The position numbers and the translations under genes are program-made. Source: a bacterium (GTDB lineage Bacteria; CG03). From it: 6,702 nt of DNA. Shown piece after piece: positions 1-6,541 of the stretch. Every line of letters begins with the position of its first letter. Position 1 is the first letter of the stretch. Where the stretch lies: positions 1 through 6,702 of the forward strand of contig VMTI01000200.1 of NCBI GenBank assembly GCA_013791675.1, in the 5' to 3' direction. Below the pieces are notes generated by a model. It did not search any database and was not told where the DNA came from. It was given only the letters and a program-made list of their open reading frames with translations.

Positions 1-690
1 GGAAGAAAGTCCGAATAAAAAGAGCGCGCAAATTATAATGAGAAGATGAACAGGGAAAAGAACGCCGGGAAATGAAAGCTTCGCTTTTTTTCTGTCACGC
101 GCGAAGAAGAGCCCAAGAATAACGAGAAGAGACAGGATGCTTCCCGCGGTTTGGGTGAGAAGTATGCATGTGTAAGGCAGAAGAGTGAGGTTCCCGCGAT
201 TTTTTTTATCCGCCCACGAGGCTAAAAGTGGAAAGCTTATCAGAAGAAAGCTGGCGAGAAAATTTGGATTACCCAGAGTTGAATATATTCTTCCGGAAAA
301 AGCTCCAGCCGAACCCGATAGCAGAAAAGTGGTTTTTTGAATTATGCCCACCGCGCACACAATGATAACGGCGTAAGCTGTGAAATTCAGCGCCTTGTTC
401 CGCGCGGAGGCGTCAAGAAAAAAATAAAGCAGCAAAAGAGGGGTTGTCGCGGATAATTTCAAAAGCGCCACATCAATGTTTGAGGCGGCCGTAAGAGATA
501 AAAAAGTGCTGAGAACAAAGATGACAAGAACAGGCGAGAGATTCCCCGCATACAGTTTCTTTCGTTGAAATAATGTTTGCGCTGCCGCAGCGCTTATGAG
601 GGCGCCGGCTAAAACTGTTTTTATAAGATAGGGGTCCTGCCCGAAAGGATTGACGGCAAGCGCTATAAGCAGGAAAAGGAACGCCGCCAA
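1..690 (-). CDS. O-antigen ligase/polymerase-type membrane protein, N-terminal part (truncated by window edge)
   Basis: The frame is open for 230 codons from a TTG at 690 down to base 1, so the 3' part is missing. The product is very hydrophobic, with several predicted membrane helices (roughly residues 1-13, 22-41, 51-68, 76-92, 103-124, 144-160, 170-195 and 210-228). Residues 131-146 read FSGRIYSTLGNPNFLA; a GR..STLGNPN stretch entering a membrane helix is typical of the O-antigen ligase/Wzy_C-type polymerase superfamily. Residues 179-190 (TQTAGSILSLLV) sit where such proteins carry their T-x-S/A-G helix start. Family members join or polymerise undecaprenyl-linked glycans at the periplasmic face of the inner membrane. 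The catalytic periplasmic loop lies outside the window, so ligase and polymerase cannot be told apart. There is no ATG near the 5' end; TTG is the first usable start, only three bases after the upstream stop and without a clear Shine-Dalgarno, suggesting translational coupling. Confidence 0.72.
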   Translation of the reverse strand, partial: MAAFLFLLIALAVNPFGQDPYLIKTVLAGALISAAAAQTLFQRKKLYAGNLSPVLVIFVLSTFLSLTAASNIDVALLKLSATTPLLLLYFFLDASARNKALNFTAYAVIIVCAVGIIQKTTFLLSGSAGAFSGRIYSTLGNPNFLASFLLISFPLLASWADKKNRGNLTLLPYTCILLTQTAGSILSLLVILGLFFARDRKKAKLSFPGVLFPVHLLIIICALFLFGLSS

Positions 691-693
691 AAT

Positions 694-3192
694 TTATTTA
701 AGCCACTGTTTAATCATGGCCGCGTATTTGTTTATAATTTTCAGAGCTTCTTTTTTTGACGGAGCTTCGCAGGAAAGATTAAAGCTGGCTTTTTCCGCGT
801 TGGGCATAAAAAGAAGCCATGAGTTTTTTTCTATCAGCTTGATTCCGTCCACCAGCTCGGTTTTTGCCGACGGAAGAGATTCAACAAGTTTTCTCATTAA
901 AAAACCTCTCTTTTCCCACGGGCAATAAACGGACCGCGTGATAATTTCGGGTTCCTTCACTTTTGAAGCTGCCTCGGCGAGAGTTATTCCAAGCGACGCG
1001 CACAATTCAATAATTTTGCATGCGCTGAACATTCCGTCAAAACTCGGCTGAAATTCGGGGAAAATAAAACCGCCCTTGCCATCCGCTCCGAAAATTATAT
1101 CTTTTTGCTGGCATGCTTTCATAAGCCGCTGCGGTGTCGCTCCGGCGGACGCGACTTTTAGACCGTATTTTTCCGCTATTTTTTTCGCCTGCATTGTGCA
1201 GTTTACGGGCAGGCATATTTTGCCTTTCGGCTTTGTCATTCCCAGAAGAGATAGAACAACAAGGAGCGCTTTCTGAGAATGGATCCTGTTGCCGTCGCCG
1301 TCTATAAGAAATAATTTTTCACCGCCCACATCAAACATTACGCCCATATCGGCTTTCACCGATCTTACTACGCTGGATACTGTTTCAAGAGATTGAACAA
1401 ATTCTTCATGTGTTTTGCTCGTGCGCTGCGCATGGAGGACGCCGTTTAAGGATATTGTTTCTATTTTCAGGCAGCCGAGTATTGACGGAAAAATGAGCGA
1501 TGCCGGCGAAAAGGCGTAATCACAGACTATTTTAAAACTTTTTTTTCTTATGACGTCGGCCGAGAGGCTGCTCAAAAAACCTTCTCTGTAATATTCGGAA
1601 GCCCGCGGCGGCAGTATTATCGCGCCCACCTCGTCAATGCCGGCTCTGCTTATGTCGTCTTTAAAAAAAGTCTGCTCTATGGCTTTTTGTTTTGACGGCG
1701 ATATTTCGCAGCCGTTTTCGTCAAAAAACAGTATATCTATTATGCGCGGGTCAAAAGGGGACATGCGCACGTGAATGCCTCCGGCTTCGCCTTCCTTTCC
1801 GCTTTCATATCTTACGACGGGAATGGGCATGGTTCTGAGATCGCCGACTTTTACGCCGGTGGATATCAATCCGGCAATTATAGACCTTTTTATCATTCTT
1901 GAATTCTGATTGGCGTCGCGGGATGTCAGGATATAGTTACCTTTGCCTATTTTATCGCCCAGCGCGGCGCCGAGGCGCGTAGCGAATTCAGGGGTTATTT
2001 CTATGTTAGCGAGGCCGTTTATGCCGTGGTTTCCGAAAAGATTTCTGGAAAAGCGGTCAGACCATATTACAGAACTGTTCACAAAAGCGCCTGATTCCAC
2101 TGTTTTTTGAGGCCACACTTTTATATGGGCCTGAAGCGTGGCTCCGGAGCCTATATCGCAGTTGTTTCCTATCACCGCCCCTGGAGATGTTTTCACATTA
2201 TCCGACACCATTGTCCGGAAACCGATTATAGTTTCTTTTATGTCGCAGTGGTGGCCGCAGACGGAGCCCTCCTGCATCACGCTTCTGGATAACTTGGAGT
2301 ATTTGCCTATGCGGCAATTGTTGCCGAAACACGAATCGCCTATTGTGGCGTAGTCTTCTATTATGACATTATCGCCGAATATGGCGGGGCCGTCAAATTT
2401 TATTTTTTCCGGTATGACGGTGTTTTTCCCCGCCCACACGGAGAAACCGTTTCTGATGATTTTACTCGATTTGATGCTAAGTTTTATTTTACCCGCCATC
2501 ACGTCATAATGGCTGTTGAGGTATTCGGTGAGATTGCCGACGTCTTTCCAGTAGCCGGGGCAGATGTGCCCGAAAAGGCGCTCTTTGTTTTCAAGAAGCG
2601 CGGGGAATAAATTTTTGGAAAAATCCATTTCTCTGCCCTCGGGGAGGTACTTGAATATTTCGGGCTCAAAAATATATGTGCCCGTGTTTATAGTGTCGGA
2701 AAAAACTTCGCCCCAGGTTGGCTTTTCAAGAAAGCTTGATATTCTCCCGTCTTTTTTTGTGATTACGATTCCGTACTGCAGAGGGTCCTCTACGCGTGTA
2801 AGAATTATTGTGGCGAGGGCTTTTCTTTTTTTATGAAGCGCCACCGCTTTTTCAAGGTCAAAATCACATATAACATCCCCGCTTATCACAATGAAAGTGC
2901 CTTTCATTTTTTCGCGGCATAATCCGGTGGCTCCCGCGGTGCCCATGTCGGCGGCGGTTTTAATATAGCTCATTTTTATCCCGAATTTTCTGCCGTCTGA
3001 AAAATAATTTTTTATTACGTCCGGCTGATAATAGAGCAGAGACGTAATATCTTTGAAGTTGTGCTTTTTCAGCAGATTAACAACGTGCTCAATTATAGGC
3101 GTGTTGGCCACATCTATCATGGGCTTGGGTGTTGAAATGGTAAGGGGCCTGAGCCTTGTGCCGAATCCGCCTGCGAGAATTATTGACTGCAT
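694..3192 (-). CDS. NDP-sugar pyrophosphorylase (mannose-1-phosphate guanylyltransferase-like) fused to a degenerate phosphomannomutase domain
   Basis: This 832-residue protein has three parts. Residues 1-235 are a nucleotidyltransferase: LAGGFGTRLRPLT (6-18) with KPM (23-25), metal-ligand D106 in SGD, EKP (156-158), NTG (169-171) and D217 in WKDVGN. Residues about 250-375 are a left-handed beta-helix of hexapeptide repeats (such as IGDSCFGNNCRIGKYS). Residues 384-832 have the phosphohexomutase fold (FGNHGING at 386-393, then NIEITPEF). The first domain should make GDP-mannose or a related NDP-hexose from the sugar 1-phosphate; the exact nucleotide and sugar cannot be read from the sequence. 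The mutase half has lost most active-site motifs (see findings). Length and architecture match ManC/PMM-like fusions known from cyanobacteria and actinobacteria. GGAGG six bases before the ATG fixes the start. The gene follows the FecR/barrel gene by 22 bases and precedes an O-antigen ligase-like gene, which supports a role in surface glycan supply. Confidence 0.9.
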   Translation of the reverse strand: MQSIILAGGFGTRLRPLTISTPKPMIDVANTPIIEHVVNLLKKHNFKDITSLLYYQPDVIKNYFSDGRKFGIKMSYIKTAADMGTAGATGLCREKMKGTFIVISGDVICDFDLEKAVALHKKRKALATIILTRVEDPLQYGIVITKKDGRISSFLEKPTWGEVFSDTINTGTYIFEPEIFKYLPEGREMDFSKNLFPALLENKERLFGHICPGYWKDVGNLTEYLNSHYDVMAGKIKLSIKSSKIIRNGFSVWAGKNTVIPEKIKFDGPAIFGDNVIIEDYATIGDSCFGNNCRIGKYSKLSRSVMQEGSVCGHHCDIKETIIGFRTMVSDNVKTSPGAVIGNNCDIGSGATLQAHIKVWPQKTVESGAFVNSSVIWSDRFSRNLFGNHGINGLANIEITPEFATRLGAALGDKIGKGNYILTSRDANQNSRMIKRSIIAGLISTGVKVGDLRTMPIPVVRYESGKEGEAGGIHVRMSPFDPRIIDILFFDENGCEISPSKQKAIEQTFFKDDISRAGIDEVGAIILPPRASEYYREGFLSSLSADVIRKKSFKIVCDYAFSPASLIFPSILGCLKIETISLNGVLHAQRTSKTHEEFVQSLETVSSVVRSVKADMGVMFDVGGEKLFLIDGDGNRIHSQKALLVVLSLLGMTKPKGKICLPVNCTMQAKKIAEKYGLKVASAGATPQRLMKACQQKDIIFGADGKGGFIFPEFQPSFDGMFSACKIIELCASLGITLAEAASKVKEPEIITRSVYCPWEKRGFLMRKLVESLPSAKTELVDGIKLIEKNSWLLFMPNAEKASFNLSCEAPSKKEALKIINKYAAMIKQWLK

Positions 3193-3198
3193 GAGCTA

Positions 3199-3203
3199 CC
3201 TCC
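3199..3203 (-). promoter_or_regulatory. Shine-Dalgarno of the sugar-nucleotide fusion gene
   Basis: The minus strand reads GGAGG followed by TAGCTC and then ATG. A full five-base anti-16S match at six-base spacing sets the start at 3192. It lies in the 22-base gap after the FecR/barrel gene, which is too short to leave much room for a separate promoter. Confidence 0.85.
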
Positions 3204-3214
3204 GGAAAGCAATA

Positions 3215-5164
3215 TCAGAAACGCACCCGCGTTTCTGCCGTCATTGATTTTGTGGAATTTCCGTCGTTGTCGTAATAGCGCCGCGTTACGATGAACATGG
3301 TGACGTTGGGCGCGACGCTGTATCCCACTTTCACGGACAATATGGCGTTTTGATCCACTTTTTTTATGTCGTTCCAGGTTCTGGCGCCCTTTTTATCATA
3401 GTCCGCTTCCAATGTATAGCTGTCAAGCATCGGCAATTTTGCCATTGTCGCCGAAGCTATGAGATGAGGATAAAACGGGTCGTTATCTCCTACGGTGTTG
3501 TAATTTTCATAAGAAGCCCTGAAATCTATGATCCTGAAAAATGAAAACCATGCTTCAATATAGGGGCCCACCATAACAGGTTCTTTTGTTTTGCCCCAAA
3601 GCTGCCGCACAGCTTTGGTCGTTGACGAAGTTACGGTGTCGAATCTCCGCCAGCGGTCAAGGTCATAATGGCCGTCGAAATATCCGGGAATAAAGTTGCT
3701 TTCTATAATCCTGTACTCTCCGCGGAAATTTAGGAATAACATTTTGCCGCTTAACCCCGCGCTTTTTCCGATACCGCCGTCTTTTATTGCCGTTGATATG
3801 CCGGCTATGTAATTGTTATCCTTATATTTATCCCCGAGCTGCATTTTGGCAATATCGCCGTAGATTGAGGCATTAAAATATTTGAAATTGACCAGCGGAA
3901 GTTCCACATCAGCTCCTATCACGGAGACGGCGTCGTCTTTGGTGTCGGAATCGGAATCGGGATCCCTGTCTGTGCCGACGGATGCGGCGATTTTCAGATT
4001 TTTGATAAGAGGAATGCCGGTTTCCAGAAGAGGCCGCGCATAGAGTCGGCTGCCTAAAATGTCCGCTCTTGTCACGTCGTCCGTCATGGCTTCAAGCCCC
4101 CATTTTTTCATATCAATGTCAAATTCAAGGCCTATTTTTTTGACATTAGGGTAGCGGGCCATATTGGAATAATTGTTCACTATGAAGCCGTGCCCTATGG
4201 AAACGGGCCTTCTGAATCTGCCTATGAGAAAATAAAAAGGATCCTGGTGTTTGTGCCCCCAGCGTATGTAATCTATTTTCTCGGGGTATTTTTCCTTTGT
4301 CCACTCGTCTTTAAGAATCTGATTATTTTCGTCAAAATGCACGACAAGTTCCAGGCCGATGCCGAGTTTCCCGATGGTTAATTCAGGATACATGCTGAAT
4401 TCATAATAGACTTTTGTTACTCCGTCACGCGTGAGAGCGACTGCGCCTATGGAACCGTTCATGGCCATATTTTGGGAAGCCGGCGCGGCGGCGGATTTTT
4501 TCGCGGCTTCGGGGGCGGCCTCTGCTGCGGCCTCAGGGGAAGTCTCAATACTGTCGTTTTGCGAGGCTGATGCTTCTCTCTTTTCCTGCTTTTCCTTTTC
4601 TTTCTTTGCGGCGCCGGCCGGGGGCGCCTTTTTTTTGACGGGCTCTGAAGCCGGGCTCCCCTGTTTCACGGAGGACATCATGCCTTTTTCAACGAAAACC
4701 TCTTTGCCGGCTCCGGCAGAATCCATAATGCCGACGATGCCTTCGTCTACATAAACGTCGGTTTTTTTGCTTTCATCCACATCCACTGTGAATTCGGTAC
4801 CTCTAACAGCGCACACGGCGGCCGGTGTCCTGACGGTGAATTTCCTGCCCGGAGGAAGTTTCTCCACTTTCGCGAAAATCCTTCCAAGCCAGATATCCAT
4901 TTCTTTCAAATTTTCACTGTTCTCCCTGAGCGAAAATATGGAATCTCCCATAATCTCTATGGTGTGTCCGTCTGATAATTTTAGTGTGACCGCCGCGCCG
5001 GTTTCGGTTGTTATTGAATCGCCCGCTGTGACAAGTATATCTTTTTTAACTTCCTGCCACGAGCCGCCGCTCTCGTGATATGCCTTGCCGGTTGTTTTAA
5101 CGACAAAAGCCTCCTGCGCGTAAGCATAAGAACAAAGCATAAAGGCCAAAAGTAATTTTTTCAT
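3215..5164 (-). CDS. Secreted FecR-domain protein with C-terminal outer-membrane beta-barrel
   Basis: This 649-residue protein starts with a signal peptide (MKKLLLAFMLCSYAYA, likely cut after residue 16; no proper lipobox at C11). Residues 20-165 form a FecR domain, with the diagnostic stretch VRTPAAVCAVRGTEFTVDV at 111-129. Residues about 168-235 are a low-complexity Lys/Ala/Glu/Pro linker. Residues 236-649 are rich in alternating hydrophobic and polar beta-strands, aromatic residues and Asp/Asn/Gly turns, and end in TRVRF. A terminal Phe in an alternating strand is the usual BAM-recognition signal of outer-membrane barrels. No cytoplasmic anti-sigma segment or transmembrane helix is present, so this is not a classical FecR sigma regulator. 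The barrel might be a porin, an export channel or an anchor; its function is unknown to me. GGAGG seven bases before the ATG fixes the start. The gene precedes sugar-nucleotide and O-antigen ligase-like genes, which hints at a role in surface polysaccharide or envelope organisation. Confidence 0.8.
   Translation of the reverse strand: MKKLLLAFMLCSYAYAQEAFVVKTTGKAYHESGGSWQEVKKDILVTAGDSITTETGAAVTLKLSDGHTIEIMGDSIFSLRENSENLKEMDIWLGRIFAKVEKLPPGRKFTVRTPAAVCAVRGTEFTVDVDESKKTDVYVDEGIVGIMDSAGAGKEVFVEKGMMSSVKQGSPASEPVKKKAPPAGAAKKEKEKQEKREASASQNDSIETSPEAAAEAAPEAAKKSAAAPASQNMAMNGSIGAVALTRDGVTKVYYEFSMYPELTIGKLGIGLELVVHFDENNQILKDEWTKEKYPEKIDYIRWGHKHQDPFYFLIGRFRRPVSIGHGFIVNNYSNMARYPNVKKIGLEFDIDMKKWGLEAMTDDVTRADILGSRLYARPLLETGIPLIKNLKIAASVGTDRDPDSDSDTKDDAVSVIGADVELPLVNFKYFNASIYGDIAKMQLGDKYKDNNYIAGISTAIKDGGIGKSAGLSGKMLFLNFRGEYRIIESNFIPGYFDGHYDLDRWRRFDTVTSSTTKAVRQLWGKTKEPVMVGPYIEAWFSFFRIIDFRASYENYNTVGDNDPFYPHLIASATMAKLPMLDSYTLEADYDKKGARTWNDIKKVDQNAILSVKVGYSVAPNVTMFIVTRRYYDNDGNSTKSMTAETRVRF
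3216..3237 (-). repeat. Perfect 9-bp inverted repeat at the end of the FecR/barrel gene
   Basis: CAGAAACGC and GCGTTTCTG are exact complements separated by four bases. The hairpin covers the last codons and the first two bases of the TGA stop of the FecR/barrel gene, and ends 12 bases before the next gene's Shine-Dalgarno. No T-run follows on the minus strand, so it is not a standard intrinsic terminator. It could be an mRNA processing or stability element between the two cistrons, or chance. Confidence 0.6.
3945..3962 (-). repeat. Short hexanucleotide tandem repeat in the barrel gene
   Basis: Three consecutive 6-base units on the plus strand (TCGGAA, TCGGAA, TCGGGA) encode an alternating Asp-Ser/Pro run, DPDSDSD, at residues 401-407 of the FecR/barrel protein. 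The last unit differs by one base. The run lies in an acidic segment (399-411) that looks like a loop between strands. Change in copy number would stay in frame and alter loop length only. Confidence 0.6.
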
Positions 5165-5171
5165 TTTTCAT

Positions 5172-5176
5172 CCTCC
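5172..5176 (-). promoter_or_regulatory. Shine-Dalgarno of the FecR/barrel gene
   Basis: The minus strand reads GGAGG, then seven bases (ATGAAAA), then the ATG at 5164. An earlier ATG, immediately after the GGAGG, is too close to it and in another frame. The choice of 5164 is supported by the signal peptide that follows directly. Confidence 0.85.
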
Positions 5177-5211
5177 ATCATTTCGTTACGTGAGAAAAAA
5201 TGCACGCTGAA

Positions 5212-5240
5212 ATTTTATCACTTTTTCAGTTTTCTTACAA
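5212..5240 (-). promoter_or_regulatory. Candidate sigma70-type promoter for the FecR/barrel gene
   Basis: On the minus strand TTGTAA (5235-5240) and TAAAAT (5212-5217) are separated by exactly 17 bases. They match the TTGACA and TATAAT consensus at 4 and 5 of 6 positions. The -10 box begins directly after the TGA stop of the upstream tRNA nucleotidyltransferase gene, and the -35 lies inside that gene. Transcription would begin near 5205, giving a leader of about 40 bases that contains the GGAGG. The call rests on consensus matching alone in an A/T-rich stretch. Confidence 0.4.
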
Positions 5241-6507
5241 GGAAACCGTATTCCTGCGATTTTGAGAGAATTTTTCCGCCGCGTCTTTTTCCTGTAATTT
5301 CTTTCGTGAGCCCGCCTAATTTTTCGCAGGCGAAACCCATACGCATAAGTTCAAAGCTGCTGTGAAAGGGTTTTTTAGTTTTCAGCATGAGGATATAATC
5401 CATAACGCGTTTTTCCACTTTTGCGCCGGTTGGCGGATTTTTTGACGCGGCAAGCAGGACGAGAAAGAGAAGCTGTTCGTCGCGCAGTTCGTCCGCGTCA
5501 ACACGCCAGGCGGGAATGTTTTTTATAATTCCGCGCAGTATTTTATCCATGCGGCTTCTTGGATAAAGTAATACGGCCGTGTCTTTTTTATTGAGATTGA
5601 GCGTTTCCACGAATTTCTTCCGCCTGGCGCATGAAAGATCTTTCAGCAGAACAAGAAGCATGTAAAGAAAAAGATTAAATTGTTCTCCCAGATAAATAAA
5701 AAAATCAAACCATATGAGGCGCGCCGTCTTCAAATCTTTTACCGCCGTTTTTTTTATTCCCGGCAGAGCCGCTTTTGCCAGGCCGGTGGCAAAGGCTATC
5801 TCAATGGCTTCGGGAGCGTTCTTTTCTTTAAGGAGAAGAGATAATTCTCTTTTAACGCGGAAAGAAGATATTTTTTTAAGCATCCCGTCTTTCAGGGCCT
5901 TTTGCATGAGGCGCTTTGTGTTTGACTCTATATTGAAGCCGAATCTGGCGGCGAATCTCACGGCTCTGAATATGCGCGTGGGGTCATCCTCAAAGCTATT
6001 TTTGTGAAAAACGCGAATCAGCCCCTTCCTTAAATCGGTGAGATAGGCCTTTTCACAAGATAGATGCCCGAAATCTCCGCGATTGATGGAAATATAAATA
6101 GCGTTTATGGTGAAGTCCCTTCTGAGGGTATCATGTTTTATTGTGGAGCTCCTGACTATGGGGAGAGCTCCCGCCGATGCGTATTTTTCCTCCCGCGCCG
6201 AAGCTATGTCAATTGTTAAATTGTCTTTTTTTATTTTGGCCGTGTGAAATTTTCTGTTTACGGAGACAATGTTTCCGCCGAAACTTTTCGCGAATTCTTC
6301 CGCGAGCGCGCAGGCGTCTCCTTCCACGACGCAATCTATGTCAAAATTAGGAAAACCCAGAAGAATATCGCGCGCGAAGCCGCCGACTATGTAAGCGCGT
6401 TCGCCGCGTTTTGCTCCCAATCCGGAAATGCTGTTTATTATCTCGCGCTCCGCCGAAGTCAAAGCGGATAGCTGCCTGGAAAAGTTTATTTTAATTTTTA
6501 CTGCCAT
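5218..6507 (-). CDS. cca: tRNA nucleotidyltransferase / poly(A) polymerase family (CCA-, CC- or A-adding enzyme)
   Basis: This 429-residue protein belongs to the class II polymerase beta-type nucleotidyltransferases that build or repair the CCA end of tRNA. Visible motifs are VGGFARDILLG (41-51), the metal-binding pair D56 and D58 in FDIDCVVEGD, RRDFTINAI (129-137), and the nucleotide-recognition segment DDPTRIFRAVRFAARFGF (174-191), matching the EDxxR motif. Residues about 195-230 fit the neck/RNA-binding region. The C-terminal 200 residues are not recognisable to me and include a hydrophobic stretch (264-290); I see no HD, CBS or DHH domain. Some bacteria split the job between separate CC-adding and A-adding paralogues, and this protein alone does not show which activity it has, so the symbol is provisional. 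ATG at 6507 is the only canonical start before the motifs, but no Shine-Dalgarno precedes it. The gene ends in tandem TGA-TAA stops. Confidence 0.88.
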   Translation of the reverse strand: MAVKIKINFSRQLSALTSAEREIINSISGLGAKRGERAYIVGGFARDILLGFPNFDIDCVVEGDACALAEEFAKSFGGNIVSVNRKFHTAKIKKDNLTIDIASAREEKYASAGALPIVRSSTIKHDTLRRDFTINAIYISINRGDFGHLSCEKAYLTDLRKGLIRVFHKNSFEDDPTRIFRAVRFAARFGFNIESNTKRLMQKALKDGMLKKISSFRVKRELSLLLKEKNAPEAIEIAFATGLAKAALPGIKKTAVKDLKTARLIWFDFFIYLGEQFNLFLYMLLVLLKDLSCARRKKFVETLNLNKKDTAVLLYPRSRMDKILRGIIKNIPAWRVDADELRDEQLLFLVLLAASKNPPTGAKVEKRVMDYILMLKTKKPFHSSFELMRMGFACEKLGGLTKEITGKRRGGKILSKSQEYGFLVRKLKK

Positions 6508-6515
6508 TACAGTGG

Positions 6516-6541
6516 TGATTCTACCAAATTTTTTGATTCTA
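6516..6541 (-). repeat. Two direct TGATTCTA repeats just upstream of the cca-type gene
   Basis: TGATTCTA occurs at 6516-6523 and again at 6534-6541 on the plus strand, a spacing of about 18 bases, ending 9 bases before the start codon. On the minus strand each copy reads TAGAATCA, which contains a -10-like TAGAAT. A third ATTCTA lies at about 6649. The copies could be operator half-sites or promoter -10 elements; no good -35 accompanies them. Confidence 0.45.

Noticed and set aside
650..928. Plus-strand open frame of 92 codons across the junction of the fusion and ligase genes
   Set aside because: Both minus-strand genes here are well supported by motifs; the plus-strand product has no recognisable features.
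2107..2836. Several plus-strand open frames of 60-90 codons opposite the hexapeptide and nucleotidyltransferase domains
   Set aside because: They are overlapping shadows of a strongly supported gene, with no ribosome sites or family motifs.
4431..4754. Plus-strand open frame of 107 codons opposite the FecR/barrel linker
   Set aside because: It is the antisense image of the Ala/Lys/Glu-rich linker and gives a biased Ala/Ser/Phe product with no domain and no Shine-Dalgarno. The minus-strand frame has clear domains.
3215..5164. FecR/barrel protein considered as a lipoprotein because of Cys11
   Set aside because: The residues before Cys11 (FML) do not fit a lipobox, while AYA before Q17 fits signal peptidase I.
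3215..5164. Classical FecR anti-sigma regulator with an adjacent ECF sigma factor and TonB receptor
   Set aside because: There is no cytoplasmic domain or transmembrane helix in the protein, and no sigma factor gene in the window.
5165..5217. Possible intrinsic terminator (CGTG ... CACG around a T-run) between the cca-type and FecR/barrel genes
   Set aside because: The stem is only four base pairs, and the T-run lies in the loop instead of after the stem.
6244..6471. Plus-strand open frame of 75 codons opposite the start of the cca-type gene
   Set aside because: It is antisense to the conserved catalytic motifs (VGGFARD, DID) and has no independent support.
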